In this document: positions 35,402 to 46,200 of the stretch, one piece after another
How the letters are laid out: each line of letters starts with the position of its first letter
How positions within the stretch are numbered: position 1 is the stretch's first letter
Assembly: GCA_032164295.1 (NCBI GenBank)
Contig: JAJHTX010000001.1
Coordinates: 3,596,001-3,660,000, forward strand
Direction: 5' to 3'
Origin: Inonotus obliquus
Taxonomy: Eukaryota; Basidiomycota; Agaricomycetes; Hymenochaetales; Hymenochaetaceae
DNA length: 64,000 nucleotides
Notes under the pieces: model-generated
The model's database searches: none
Told to the model about the DNA's origin: nothing
Seen by the model: the letters and a program-made list of their open reading frames with translations, nothing else
Translations under genes and position numbers: made by a program

Positions 35402-35487
35402 CTTGTGATTAAGTGGTAGCTCGTCTTCTTGCTCGTCGACGTCTCTGATCCTGTGATCGACGTCTCTGACTGTGCAAGGCGTAACAT

Positions 35488-35498
35488 AACAAGAGAGT
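35488..35498 (+). promoter_or_regulatory. Gypsy-1 primer-binding site, self-complementary
   Basis: AACAAGAGAGT begins two bases after the left LTR. It is the exact reverse complement of ACTCTCTTGTT at 35292-35302, the predicted first bases of the transcript, which is the arrangement of the self-priming Tf1 group. Confidence 0.7.
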
Positions 35499-35855
35499 CT
35501 CTTAACTCGTGTCGTTGTTGTCGACGTTAAAACAACAAACTCGTACGTGTCTCTGACATCCTCCGTTCCACCTCTGTTTCTCTCGTTGTCGACGTTGGTC
35601 AGTGGATAGTCGTCAGACCCCTGAGACGATCGTATACCTATTGTTGGTGAAGTGTCGTCCCACGTCCTTACTCGACGTTTGACTTAGACACCTCTCTCTG
35701 ACAACGCTACTGTCGGTTGTCGCTTGCGGCAAGAAAGCCCAGTAGTGTCTTGCGGATACGTTTCGTTGGAAAGTCGTTTGTCGAAGTGTTGCTGAACCCC
35801 CTGAGACGACGTGAGAGTTCACGTGCTATCTGAGCGTCGAGTCGATCGACGTTAC

Positions 35856-37461
35856 ATGTCCGGTGTACCACGTTCCCTCCGTGAGTATATCGGGTTTCTC
35901 GAGTGTTACCCCACCTACGCGATCGTCGGTTACTACCTCGACGATAACGATCATCTTGTTCCTTTCGAAGTCGGAGCTTATTTTGAGGTTGTCGGTCACT
36001 TCCATCGCGCGCTCATTACCTGGGTACCGACCGTCCGCATCTACGAGTTGTGGACGCCTCTAACCCGTCGACGTTGACAAACTGCCTTTAACACAAGAGC
36101 AGTTAGCGGCGCTCCCCTCCAACTCCATCGTCGACGAGCAGGACAACGTTACAGTCACCGACAAACAAGGCAATAAGTTCGAATCCTGGTGGTCGCCGAC
36201 TAGCAAGTCTTGGGTGTCGTGGGATAACGACGAACACACAAAGACTTTCAGGTGGAAGCCGAGAAATCCGTCACCACCGACAGCGGCCCCCACACCACCG
36301 CCTCGATCTCCCGCTCCCTCGTCGCCGTCTTTACCTTCGACGTCGACTGCCTTTGGACTGACACGAACTGCGTCGAACCCTCGAACGACGATGTCATCCC
36401 TCACCGCCGAACAAATCCAGGACTTCGCCGCTTTGGTCGCGGCGGCGATGTCTGCACAACAAAGGCAAGCGCCTAAACCGTCGACGATGAAAGATCTTGG
36501 GATCGCACTGCCGACGCCGTTCGCTGGAGGCAAAGATTACCTCCGATTCCGTCGAGAATGCCTGGCGTACATTAGCGCCGACGACACCCAGTCGATCTTC
36601 ACCAATGACAAGAAGAAGATCTCTTTCGTGCTGTCATACATGAAAGAGGGTACGGCGTCGACGTGGGCGCAGAACTATTATGACGGAATAACAAACAACC
36701 AGGGAGCCATAACGATCGTCGACACTTTTAAAAAGTTCCTTGAAAAGATCGACCAGTCCTTTAAGGACCCTGGCGAGAAGGACCGAGCGTACACTCGGTG
36801 GACGGAGATGCGCCAAGGAAACGCCGACGCCGGCGTTTTCCTCGCCAATTTCGAGATCGCGATGAGTCAAGCAGGAGTCAAAACGACGGACGTCAACGTC
36901 GTGCTTCCGCAGTTGAAGAAGGCTCTTCGTGAGGAGGTAGCGACGGCGATCATTCGTCTCCCGACGAAACCGACGGATTATGACACGATGAAAGGGTACG
37001 CCATCACGTTTGACGCGAACGAGCGCGAAGTTCGTCAACTGCGTAACCAGAAGACACCGACGCAACCACTACCGCGTCGACAAGTCCACCCGCCGGCACC
37101 ACAACAGCCGGCCCTGTTCGATCCTTCGCGCGGCGACAAAAAGGATGCGACGGGAATTACCTTCGGGGGCCAGGGCGAACCAATGCAGGACATCCTTCGA
37201 CGGCTTCGTCGCGAAGGAAGGTGTTTCCAGTGTGGCAAACAAGGCCACATCTCCGCAAATTGTCCGACACCTACGACCAAACAACAAGTTCGTGCGGTTG
37301 TCGCCGAATTATCCGAGCAGGCGAAGGAACTGCTTCGTGAGGTTTTGTTCGCGGACGCTGACGTGGAAGCGGCAAGGGCAGCAGCGGCTTGTCGATTGCA
37401 AGAAGAAGAAGTCGTCGATGAAAGTAATCCCGACGACGAGGATTTTTCGATCAGCCAGTAG
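35856..37461 (+). pseudogene. Gypsy-1 gag, apparently frameshifted near its start
   Basis: The main frame is open from 36064 to TAG at 37459 but has no early ATG. The frame one step over is open from the ATG at 35856 (SGVPRSLREYIGFLE) to 36077. A one-base loss near the C run at 36063-36066 would join them into about 535 residues. Gag contains a Pro-rich stretch (about 36,280-36,330), a capsid-like region (PFAGGKDYLRFRRECLAYI; SYMKEGTASTWAQNYY) and a CCHC knuckle (CFQCGKQGHISANC, about 37,223). Alternatively, translation starts at the ATG at 36391 and the upstream frame is a separate leader peptide. Confidence 0.75.
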
Positions 37462-40400
37462 ATGACGTCGGTGTCACTGGCTTAGGTTTCTCAAACTCTT
37501 CACTTCGATCCCCTGTAAATTATAATTCGTCAAATGTACAATTATTAGATGCGACGTCTGCAAATGAAATTGGCGAATTAAAAAATCAGATCGAAAGCGA
37601 ACCGTTTGAAGAGAATGAATCCGACAATGAGGACTTTGAGCTTCTCCTCGACGAACTCGTCAAAGGCCCGGTCGTCCGAAAGATAAATAAGGAAACCCCG
37701 GCAAAGGCTCGAGACGAAATGGACCTCTACGTCGACATGATCCTAGATGATGGAAGAGTGTTAGATGCCCATGCGTTGATAGACTCAGGTTGTACAGACT
37801 CGTATATCGACGCTGGCTTCGTTGAACGATACCAAATTCCAACGATGAAACTTCCAATCGCGACGAATGTCATGAATGCCGATGGAACACCGAACGAAGG
37901 AGGCAAAATGACGCAATATGTCGAACTTAACCTTCGGATCGAGAATCATGAGGAAAGGATACGTCTACCTGTCCTTACCATCTCAACGTCAAATCTGTTC
38001 CTAGGCTACTCGTGGTTAAGCCGACACAACCCGTCGATTGATTGGAAACGAGGACAAATTGATTTCAACGAATGCCCGACATCGTGTAAACGATACGACG
38101 CTCCTAAGGCTCGCTACGTTATTCCTCAGCGCCGGCCATTGTCGGAACTGCCGTACTTGAAGGAATACTACGATGTCTTTAGTGAAGAAAACTTTGAACG
38201 GTTACCCGAACATAGAGTGTGGGACCACGTCATCGACTTGAAACCGGACTTTAAACCGTCCGATTGTAAGGTCTACCCCTTGAGTGTGAAGGAGCGCGAA
38301 GAACTACGCGCCTTCATCGACGAAAATCTCAAGTCAGGACGTATACGTGAATCGTCGTCTCCTATGGCATCCCCTTTCTTCTTCATCAAAAAGGCCAATG
38401 GTTCGTTAAGAGCTATCCAAGACTACAGGAAGCTCAACGAAGGAACGATTAAAAACAAGTACCCTCTACCGCTCATTGGTGAACTCGTCGACAAGGTTAA
38501 AACGGCTAAGGTTATCTCGAAACTCGACGTCAGATGGGGATACTACAATATCCGTATCAGAGAAGGCGACGAATGGAAGGCAGCTTTCAGAACAAACGAA
38601 GGACTCTTCGAACCCACCGTCATGTTCTTTGGCTTATGCAATGCCCCAGCAACCTTCCAGACGTTCGTCAACCACATCTTCAGAGACCTGATCGGGCAAG
38701 GGAAGATTGTCATTTACCTCGACGACATCCTCATTTTCTCGGAAGATGTCGAGGAACACCGACGGATGGTTAAACAGGTGCTCAGCGTGCTGAGGGAGCA
38801 CAAGCTGTACCTAAAATCGACGAAATGCGAGTTTGAAGTGTCGACGGTGAAGTTTCTCGGGTATATCATCGGTAATGGCGAGGTACGCATGGACCCTGCA
38901 AAGATCGACGCCGTCGCCGAATGGCCAGTCCCAAAGAACAAGAAACAACTACAACAGTTTCTGGGGCTCGGCAATTGGCTTCGACGATTCGTCAAAAGTT
39001 ATAGTGCTGTCATCAAGCCGCTTACTCGTCTGACCGGAGACGTCGCATGGGAATGGACTCCACAGGAGCAGGCAGCCTTTGAGGAAATCAAACAAAGGTT
39101 GACCAGCGCTCCCGTCCTAGCTATCCCAAACGACGACGACCCGTTCCGAGTAGAGACCGACGCGTCAGACTTTGCGACTGGAGGTGTTTTACTCCAGAAG
39201 CAGGATGACGTGTGGAGGGTAATCGCCTACAGGTCCCAAACGTTGTCGCCGGCCGAACGAAATTACCAGATCTACGACAAAGAACTTCTCGCAGTCGTCC
39301 AAGCACTGACAGAATGGAGGCAATACCTCCTAGGCACTAAACACCCCGTCGAGCTTTGGACAGATCATGCGAACCTAACGTACTTTAGGAAGCCGCAAGA
39401 TCTAAATCGTCGACAAGCTCGTTGGTCCCTGTTTTTGTCGGAATTCGATCTCACGTTCGTTCACAAACCAGGTACAACCATGACAAAGGCGGACACTCTC
39501 TCCCGTCGGTACGACTACGACGAAGGGAAGGAGGACAACCAGGGGCTGATGCTGTTGAAGGACGAATGGTTTAAGGCTAGGGCTGTCATGGAAACGACGC
39601 GGACAATGTTGGAACAACGGATCAAGGATGCTGGTGAAGGACTGGAACCCAGGGTGGATGGCCGACTTGTCGTACCAATCGAATTGATCGAAGAAGTTTT
39701 AAAGGAATACCACGACTCGCCGTTAGCAGGACACCCAGGTCAGACCAAGACTTGGAGGTCCATCGGTCAGAAGTTCTGGTGGCCGGGACTAATCCAAGAC
39801 GTTGTCAAGTACGTCAAGGGTTGCGACGTTTGCCAAAGGACTAAACCGTCTAGACAACCAAAACGACGTACTTTACATCCGCACGACGTCCCTGAAGGTC
39901 CATGGCAAACGATATCGGTCGATTTCATCGGTGAACTCCCTGAGTCAAATGGATACAACGCGATCTGCGTCATCGTCGACAAGTTTTCAAAGCAAATACA
40001 TGCGATTCCGACGACGACGAAGATAACGGCTCAAGGAACGGCAAGGCTCTACAGGGACCATATCTTCAGGCTACACGGACTCCCCAAAAAGATCGTCCAT
40101 GACCGAGGTCCCCAGTTCGATGCGGACTTCATGAAAGAGCTTTACAAGCTTCTTCATATCGAAGGAAATCCGTCGACGGCCTATCATCCTCAGACTGACG
40201 GACAGACAGAGCGAGTTAATCAAGAACTCGAACTGTACCTAAGGATGTACGTTAACCATTGACAGTCGGATTGGTCTGAATGGCTAGCGCTTGCGGAGTT
40301 CGCTTACAACAATCGGGAACATTCGTCGACAAAGATGTCTCCTTTCTTCGTCAATACGGGCCTCAATCCCCTTAACCCAGGAACGATCCATACGACGTCG

Positions 40401-41072
40401 AGCAACCTGTCAACTGAGGAATTTGCCAAAGAACTCAAGGAGGCACACGCTCAAGCAAAAGAAAACCTTGAAAAGGCAAACGATGCAATGAAAAGAGCAC
40501 ACGATCGACAGGCAACCGACGTCGTTGAATATCAGGTCGGAGACAAGGTTATGCTGGACGGACGAAACGTTACAACGGTCAGACCCACTCGAAAATTCGC
40601 GGACAAATGGTACGGTCCTTTCGACGTTATGGAGAAGGTTGGCGCAGCTGCGTACAAACTTAAACTGCCCAAGACATGGAAAAAGGTACATCCCGTCTTC
40701 AATGAAGTACTCCTTAAACCGTACGTCGAGCCGTCGTTCGAAGGACAGAAGAAGCCACCTCCACCTCCGCCAGAACTCGTCGACGGTGAGGAAGAGTACG
40801 AAGTCGAAGAAATTCTAGACTCGCGCGAACATCGAGGAAAGCTTCAATTCCTCGTTCGCTGGAAGGGCTACGATGAAACTACCTGGGAACCCCGCGATAA
40901 CCTCGTCCCTAATTCTAACGAGGCTATCGACGATTTCTACAAGCTACATCCAGGGGCCCCTCGGGTTCTCGTCGCGCGTTTAGGTCTCTCAACGTTCAAA
41001 CCGATTTTCCGTTACACCGAACCGGATCGAACCAACGGTTGGTCGGGTCGCCCAACCTTAAGGGGGGGGTGA
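37428..41072 (+). pseudogene. Gypsy-1 pol polyprotein with one premature TGA
   Basis: The frame is one step back (-1) from gag and overlaps its last ~34 nt; it runs to TGA at 41070 with one interruption, TGA at 40260. Protease: ALIDSGCTDSYID. Reverse transcriptase: [28 protein letters not shown]. RNase H: VETDASDFATGGVL. Integrase: HHCC finger ending CDVCQRTK, then VDFIGELP, DRGPQFDADF and YHPQTDGQTERVNQELE. The carboxy end has GPFDVMEKVGAAAYKLKLP and a chromodomain (YEVEEILDSREHRGKL; VRWKGYDETTWEPRDNL). The internal TGA lies where Arg is expected (VNH-x-QSDWSEW), again a CGA-to-TGA change. All catalytic residues seen are intact. Confidence 0.93.
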
Positions 41073-41535
41073 TGTTACGACGTCTTTTTCCTTTCTTCCT
41101 CATACGGCCTTTCTTTCTATTTCGTCAATGCATGTTTACTTTCATGTTTACTTTCGTTTTAACCACGTTCTTTCACTTAATCTCTACTGGCTTAGCTAAT
41201 CACAATCTATAACAACTTTATCCCGCCATTCCCTTTTTTCCTTTGTTTCTGTTTGTCTTTGTTTATACTGTACAGTTTATGTAAAGCTTTCCCGCAACGT
41301 CTGTGTATATAAGGCTGGATCAGAGAGTTAGGGATTCCCCACTCTCTTGTTCTAGTACTATCACCTACGTCGCAGGTAAGTCGTATGATACCTGTATATT
41401 AGATAGACGTTCTAATCTAGTACTATCACCTACGTCGCAGACTCCGGTCTCTTGTGATTAAGTGGTAGCTCGTCTTCTTGCTCGTCGACGTCTCTGATCT
41501 CGTGATCGACGTCTCTGACTGTGCAAGGCGTAACA
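41073..41535 (+). repeat. Gypsy-1 right LTR
   Basis: Same as the left LTR except for two substitutions close together in U5 (GATCCTGTGATC versus GATCTCGTGATC). Followed by ATGGT. Confidence 0.95.
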
Positions 41536-41540
41536 ATGGT

Positions 41541-42725
41541 GAAGTCGTGTACAAAGTCGTGAAGGTGGCATTAGAACAAAGAATTGCAGAAAAGGAACTC
41601 GAGCGGCGATAGATAAACAAACCATTCTTTATATGGTCACGCTCTAGAAGCAGAAATGAAGGTTCAAGAACCACCGGTTGCACCATTCATTTGGTCTTAT
41701 TTGAGAAGCCATCCGATACATCGCTCTGGAAAAACCAAAGACCACAGTCCAGATACCAAAAACCAAATAAGCCCAAATCGGGCAATTGATTATATCATCC
41801 ATCAAGTAATCAATTATATCATCTATCAGGTCATCAATTATCTCATTCATTAGGTCATCGATTATCTCATCTATTAGGTCATCCATTAGATCATCCATTA
41901 GGTCATTCATCAAGTCATCGATTAGATCATTGATCAGGTCATCACCTTGAACCATATTCTGGACTCATCAATTGACTCATTGATGGCACATCATTCATCA
42001 AATAACTCATTGATGCATTGATACATATCACTTGATTTGGAGTATTTGATGCATAGCTTTGGAAGGAGACATCAAATTTTGATGATGTGGTTGATGCAGA
42101 TCTATTTTTAGCTTATGCTGTGGATTATGTAAATTGGTCTTGGAATTAGTATTTAAGGACCAGCATGTAGCCCCCCAGAGGAGCAGAAAACTAACTCATC
42201 AGAGAATAACTCACAAGCACAAGTTTCCCCCAGAATAAGACCAGCTCACATCACTCTGTAACCTCTTATCACACTATTTACAAGTCAAGTCAAGGTTTCA
42301 TCGCATACAGTTGACCTCAGCTCAAGACTGGGTAACTGTATTGCTCAAGGACTAGTTTGATACTAGTCAAAGATATTGTATTGCCTCTGTTCCAATTGGA
42401 CATTGGTGATAAACCCCCTCTCAAAGTCGATATCTGATATCTCGAGACTTCGAGTGTGTGTGTCCCTCTAGACATTGACATCTATTCTGCATAGCTTGTC
42501 ATTGCCTACCTCGGTGTGGACAATTTAATTGCTCCTCACCCATTGTGACCTATCACTCGCTTTCAAGAGAATTGGATAAAGACTCATCTCTCACTCACTC
42601 TACCTCTCTACTCAAACTCGAGTCCCTCAACCCTCCAACTACAACAAGTTGCCCATAGCTTCAACAAACAACTGGGAAGACTACCCGCCTAGATAATTAG
42701 ACCGGTTGACTCAGTGGGAGTGTAC
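41541..42725 (+). mobile_element. LTR/leader-like remnant interrupted by Gypsy-1
   Basis: Noncoding, with a TATA-like TATTTAAGG near 42,150 followed by pyrimidine-rich leader sequence. The last ~60 bases (AACAACTGGGAAGACTACC and onwards) resemble 45,837-45,895 at about three quarters identity. This looks like the LTR and leader of a gypsy-type or non-autonomous element. It stops where the LINE-B 5' half begins. Confidence 0.45.
41781..41950 (+). repeat. Minisatellite-like tandem repeat
   Basis: Imperfect repeats of a roughly 20-bp word of the type GTCATCNATTATCTCATC-NATTAG. The opposite strand translates to a run of Asp/Ile/Leu, which is only a by-product of the repeat. Confidence 0.7.
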
Positions 42726-42744
42726 TTGGTTATTCAACAGCCAA

Positions 42745-44230
42745 TACCATCCCAGCATGACAGCGCCCTTTCTCCCACCATACTATTGCCTGTCGAAACT
42801 CGGGTGCAGGGTAGATAAGCTCCTGTAATCGCTCCGCGAGAATCCTTTCAAACACTTTAGCTAGAAATTCTTCAATGCAAATTGGTCTGTATGCACATGA
42901 ATTGTCTCTCAGATATGGCTTCGGCTTGAGGACTATGGCTACTACCGATTTCTTGAGCTCTGCTGGGTAGCAACCGTACTTGAGCAGCGAATTGAAAGCC
43001 CTCACAAAACTGGCCACCTGTCTGGTAATCAACGGGACGCATACCTGGTATGATATACCCAACAGGTCAGGTGCACTATTGCTCTTCATGCCTTTCAAAA
43101 TAGTAAGGATCTCCATCTCTGAAATTGCTACATACTGTGAATTAGTACAGGAGAGTGCTGGCACTTCTTGTTCACCAGCCACCTCAGGGAAGTAGTGTTG
43201 ATGGAACACCTCTGCTATCTTGATGTGTCTTGTTGTCCAAAAAGGAACTGATAAGGATGGGATGACTACCCTTTGTCAAGAGAGTCCTGCCTTGTGAAAC
43301 TTCCATGAGATGACATTCCGGACTCTTCCCTCCTGGTTGTATATCACTCCCTCCTCCTGTTGTGCAGCCAAAAGAGTAGGTCCGAAGTGCCTTTATGCAC
43401 CCTGCATTAATATTTCTCATCCCACCACTGTTCCTTTCTCTGTGCCACCATCTCATATATAAGAGTGCATGTAGCTCTGTCTGCATAATCCCAGAGTCTA
43501 GCAAACCACGCCTGCGTGACTTCTTCTAATACAAAACCCTCCTCCCAAAAGGTTGCTGGCATGATGTATCTAAGCTCTGCCAACCAGACAGCTACTTTGT
43601 CATTAGGGATACCTGTACGTACTAAACTAGCTGGGCAGTTCATCTCCCTTAGCTCGACCGTATTGATAGTATGATAGCCTCACGTCCTTATCAGATCATG
43701 GGCCCTCCATGATGCTCTAATGTCTGGTAGAGAGTCAATGGAAAAAAGAATGGCATCTGGGTGAGAACCCTTGTTTGCATTAACACCATAGCACGTAATC
43801 CTGGAGGGGTCATCCGCAAATGTAAAATCTAGGTTATTGTCTAGCCAGCCTGTGAAAAATTCTGTACAGGTTATCCTCCCATTCTGCATATGTGAGCATG
43901 ATGCCACCCCACACCTGAAACAAGGCCCCTCCCTCATCCCACACTTCCTGTATCCCGCGAGAGCAAGCGAGTCCCATCCTAAAGACTAGGGCTTCCTGAA
44001 TGCACCAGATATCCAGATTCCATGCTGATAAATATAATTTCTGTAACTTATATTGGGCCATGTATAACGAAAGGAGTGAACAGCCCGCTTTATAGGAGAC
44101 TAAATAGAGCTGTTCCTTCATCGGGAACAGCCAGGGGAGTTAATGAAGACTTCGTCTCATTTGAGGCAACGCTAGTCACTGGCGTGGTGTGGTCCTCTGC
44201 AATTGTCACATCGCAAGACGTTGTCAGGCC
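42745..44230 (-). pseudogene. LINE-B, 5' half of a decayed LINE (endonuclease to RT start)
   Basis: On the minus strand the frames show an endonuclease start (KLQKLYLSAWNLDIWCIQEA), further endonuclease pieces (WEDNLYRIFHRLARQ; DPSRITCYGVNANKGSHPD), a linker and the beginning of a reverse transcriptase (MKSNSAPDLLGISYQVC; RDNSCAYRPICIEEFLAKVF). It breaks off in the fingers/palm at about 42,745. The rest of the same kind of element, on the same strand, is at 32.8-34.8 kb. Many stops and shifts. Confidence 0.75.
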
Positions 44231-45950
44231 ATAAATTCATTGCATAATAACTAATTCCTTTATAGGACCTCATGACGAACACTCAACAGCAGACATACTA
44301 AATATTGCCTCATATTGTAACATTAGATATTGTAAAAGCACGTTAAGTTATTCCTTTCACAAAGCATCATACTTGACAAGTCTAATGGTACTTGAGATAA
44401 TGTCACCCAAAGAAACAAGTAACCATACTCACTTAGACACTCTATAGACAAGACACAATTCAACGACTCGATCTACCCATTCAATTTCTTAACAAATAGT
44501 TGTTTCAACCCATATTCTAAATAAAGGAACATCAGATATTTTACCCAAATAATCAAACAATAGAATTCATACCTGATTTGTTCTATGTGTCTATCAGAGT
44601 TACTTGGTGAACAATAGGCCAGAAGATGATGCAAGAGAAGACGCAGATAATGGATAAAGCGAGCACATTGCAGTCTCATGACAGTTAATGATAAGATGTA
44701 TTTTCACTCATCGGCGATAATTAATATAAATTTGCTTGAAAAGTGAAGCTTGGGGAAAGTAGTATTGAGAAGGTCTCCAATCAAAGTATTTAGTGTCTTA
44801 TACAGTAGAGAAATGTGCTAAGAGAGGCACAGAAGTCGCATGTAATTGCAGACTCTATTGTTGAGAATAAGCGAGTTTTATTAAACTATATCTGAAATGC
44901 TAGATGTACTCATTAAACCATTCACAGAATGGTGAGAAATACCTTCCAAATTGGGACAAGTAAAGGTGAAACACTAAGCTTCTCTCAAATAAATTGGTAA
45001 TGTAGCAGGATCTATGTGTATGAGTCAAATTGAGTCATTCAGTGTTGTCTGATGCATTCTGACTCACACCTGACCACTATAAGTCACTATAAGTCATAAT
45101 GAGTCACAACTGAGATAGTACCTGACTTACGAGTCGCAACTGAGATGAGATGAATAGTTCTGAGTCATATTTCATTCAAACTTCAATATATACTATTTTT
45201 TCTTCTAAATTTAGGTGAATAAAAATGACTCACTCATGTAGCACAGCCACCCCCTGTAGTAGCATAAAAGGAGAGGCATTTTGGCCCTCATGAGAATAAC
45301 ACACTACTAAGGAACACACTCCTTAGAATCATTTCTTTACAAACAATACTCTTGTGAACAATCTTTCTTAAGAACAATAATAGTCTGCTGTGAACACAGC
45401 GGTGTGTCTCTCAGAGTCATTAGTATACCCTCTAAGGAGATTTATTTGTGTGTGATTTGTAAGCTCAAGGCTTGGAACTGCCGAGTTCTAAGTTACTTCT
45501 AAGTCTATCTCAACGTCTCAGTCTAAGTAAACTACGCCAGTGGTTAAGTCGATTCTAGAGCCGTCTAGGAATAATTACACAGTCAGTTCTAGAGTTGTCT
45601 AGGCACATTTACGTAGTCCCGCAGGCAACATTTTCGTATACCAGAGCCACACAGGTGGTTCAATTTAGTCCTAGAGCCGTCTAGAATATTTACGTAATCC
45701 CGCAATCTGTCCTTGCTTACTTTTATTTCCACACCAGTGGGAATTACCTAAGTTTCAATACAAGACCAGTTTTATTTACCATCTCAATCAACCCTTTATT
45801 AGCTGAATTTTACTAAATAGGAACCCTCCTAAGCCTAACGAACAACTGGGAAGATTATCTGACTGCAGAACAGTCCAATTGACTTAGTGAAAGTGATATT
45901 CGATTGTGTAGACAATACTCAATTATAAATACACTTTCAGCACGACAACG
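44231..45950 (+). mobile_element. AT-rich LTR/leader-like remnant
   Basis: No coding signal. From about 45,020 there are clustered GAGTCA/AAGTCA words, a TATA-like CATAAAAGG near 45,264, and a leader ending AACAACTGGGAAGATTATC at 45,840. The end resembles that of the remnant at 42.66-42.72 kb. The part from 44,231 to 45,000 is unassigned. Confidence 0.4.
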
Positions 45951-45961
45951 TACTTTTCATA

Positions 45962-46200
45962 TCATGGATGTATGTGAATATTGTTGTAGCCACTTTGCAA
46001 GTCCAGAGTGGCAAACCAAGTAGCCGTTACCAAATTGTCAGGTAAAGAGTGGAGAAGTGAAATTGGGTAAAAGTCTGGTTTACAGATCTGATTGATCTTT
46101 CTGTAATCTATGACTAGTCGAGCACTGGCATCTTTCTTCCTTACAAAGAACATAGAGGTGCAGATGCTAGATTTATCCTCCAGTGATATGCTGTTATTGA
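45962..46200 (-). pseudogene. Gypsy reverse transcriptase fragment
   Basis: On the minus strand: MFFVRKKDASARLVIDYRKI, then YPISLLHSLPDNL and TWFATLDLQSGYNNIHIHP, the fingers and motif-A region (LDLQSGYNNI) of a Ty3/gypsy reverse transcriptase. It is cut off at both sides. Confidence 0.82.

Larger units (their letters stand above)
35024..35486 (+). repeat. Gypsy-1 left LTR
   Basis: Starts TGTTACGACG and ends GGCGTAACA. TATATAAG is at 35257-35264. A predicted RNA start lies about 35 nt downstream (35292), so U3 is about 268 bp. A 25-bp direct repeat (35302-35326 and 35377-35401) follows. Confidence 0.95.
35024..41535 (+). mobile_element. Gypsy-1: full-length Ty3/gypsy chromovirus
   Basis: 463-bp LTRs with TG..CA ends differ at only two adjacent-region sites. 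ATGGT occurs at 35019-35023 and 41536-41540 as target duplication. Gag and pol are in different frames; pol order is protease, reverse transcriptase, RNase H, integrase, chromodomain, which defines a chromovirus. The coding strand is unusually rich in GTCGAC-like words and in CpG, unlike the older elements around it. The pol stop codon (41070-41072) touches the right LTR, and a G-rich purine tract lies inside the last codons. Confidence 0.96.

Noticed and set aside
36214..37461. Gag start at 36214
   Set aside because: The codon there is GTG and the frame is open and gag-like further upstream.
41644..41955. Minus-strand open frame of Asp/Ile/Leu repeats
   Set aside because: It is the translation of the minisatellite and has no independent coding evidence.
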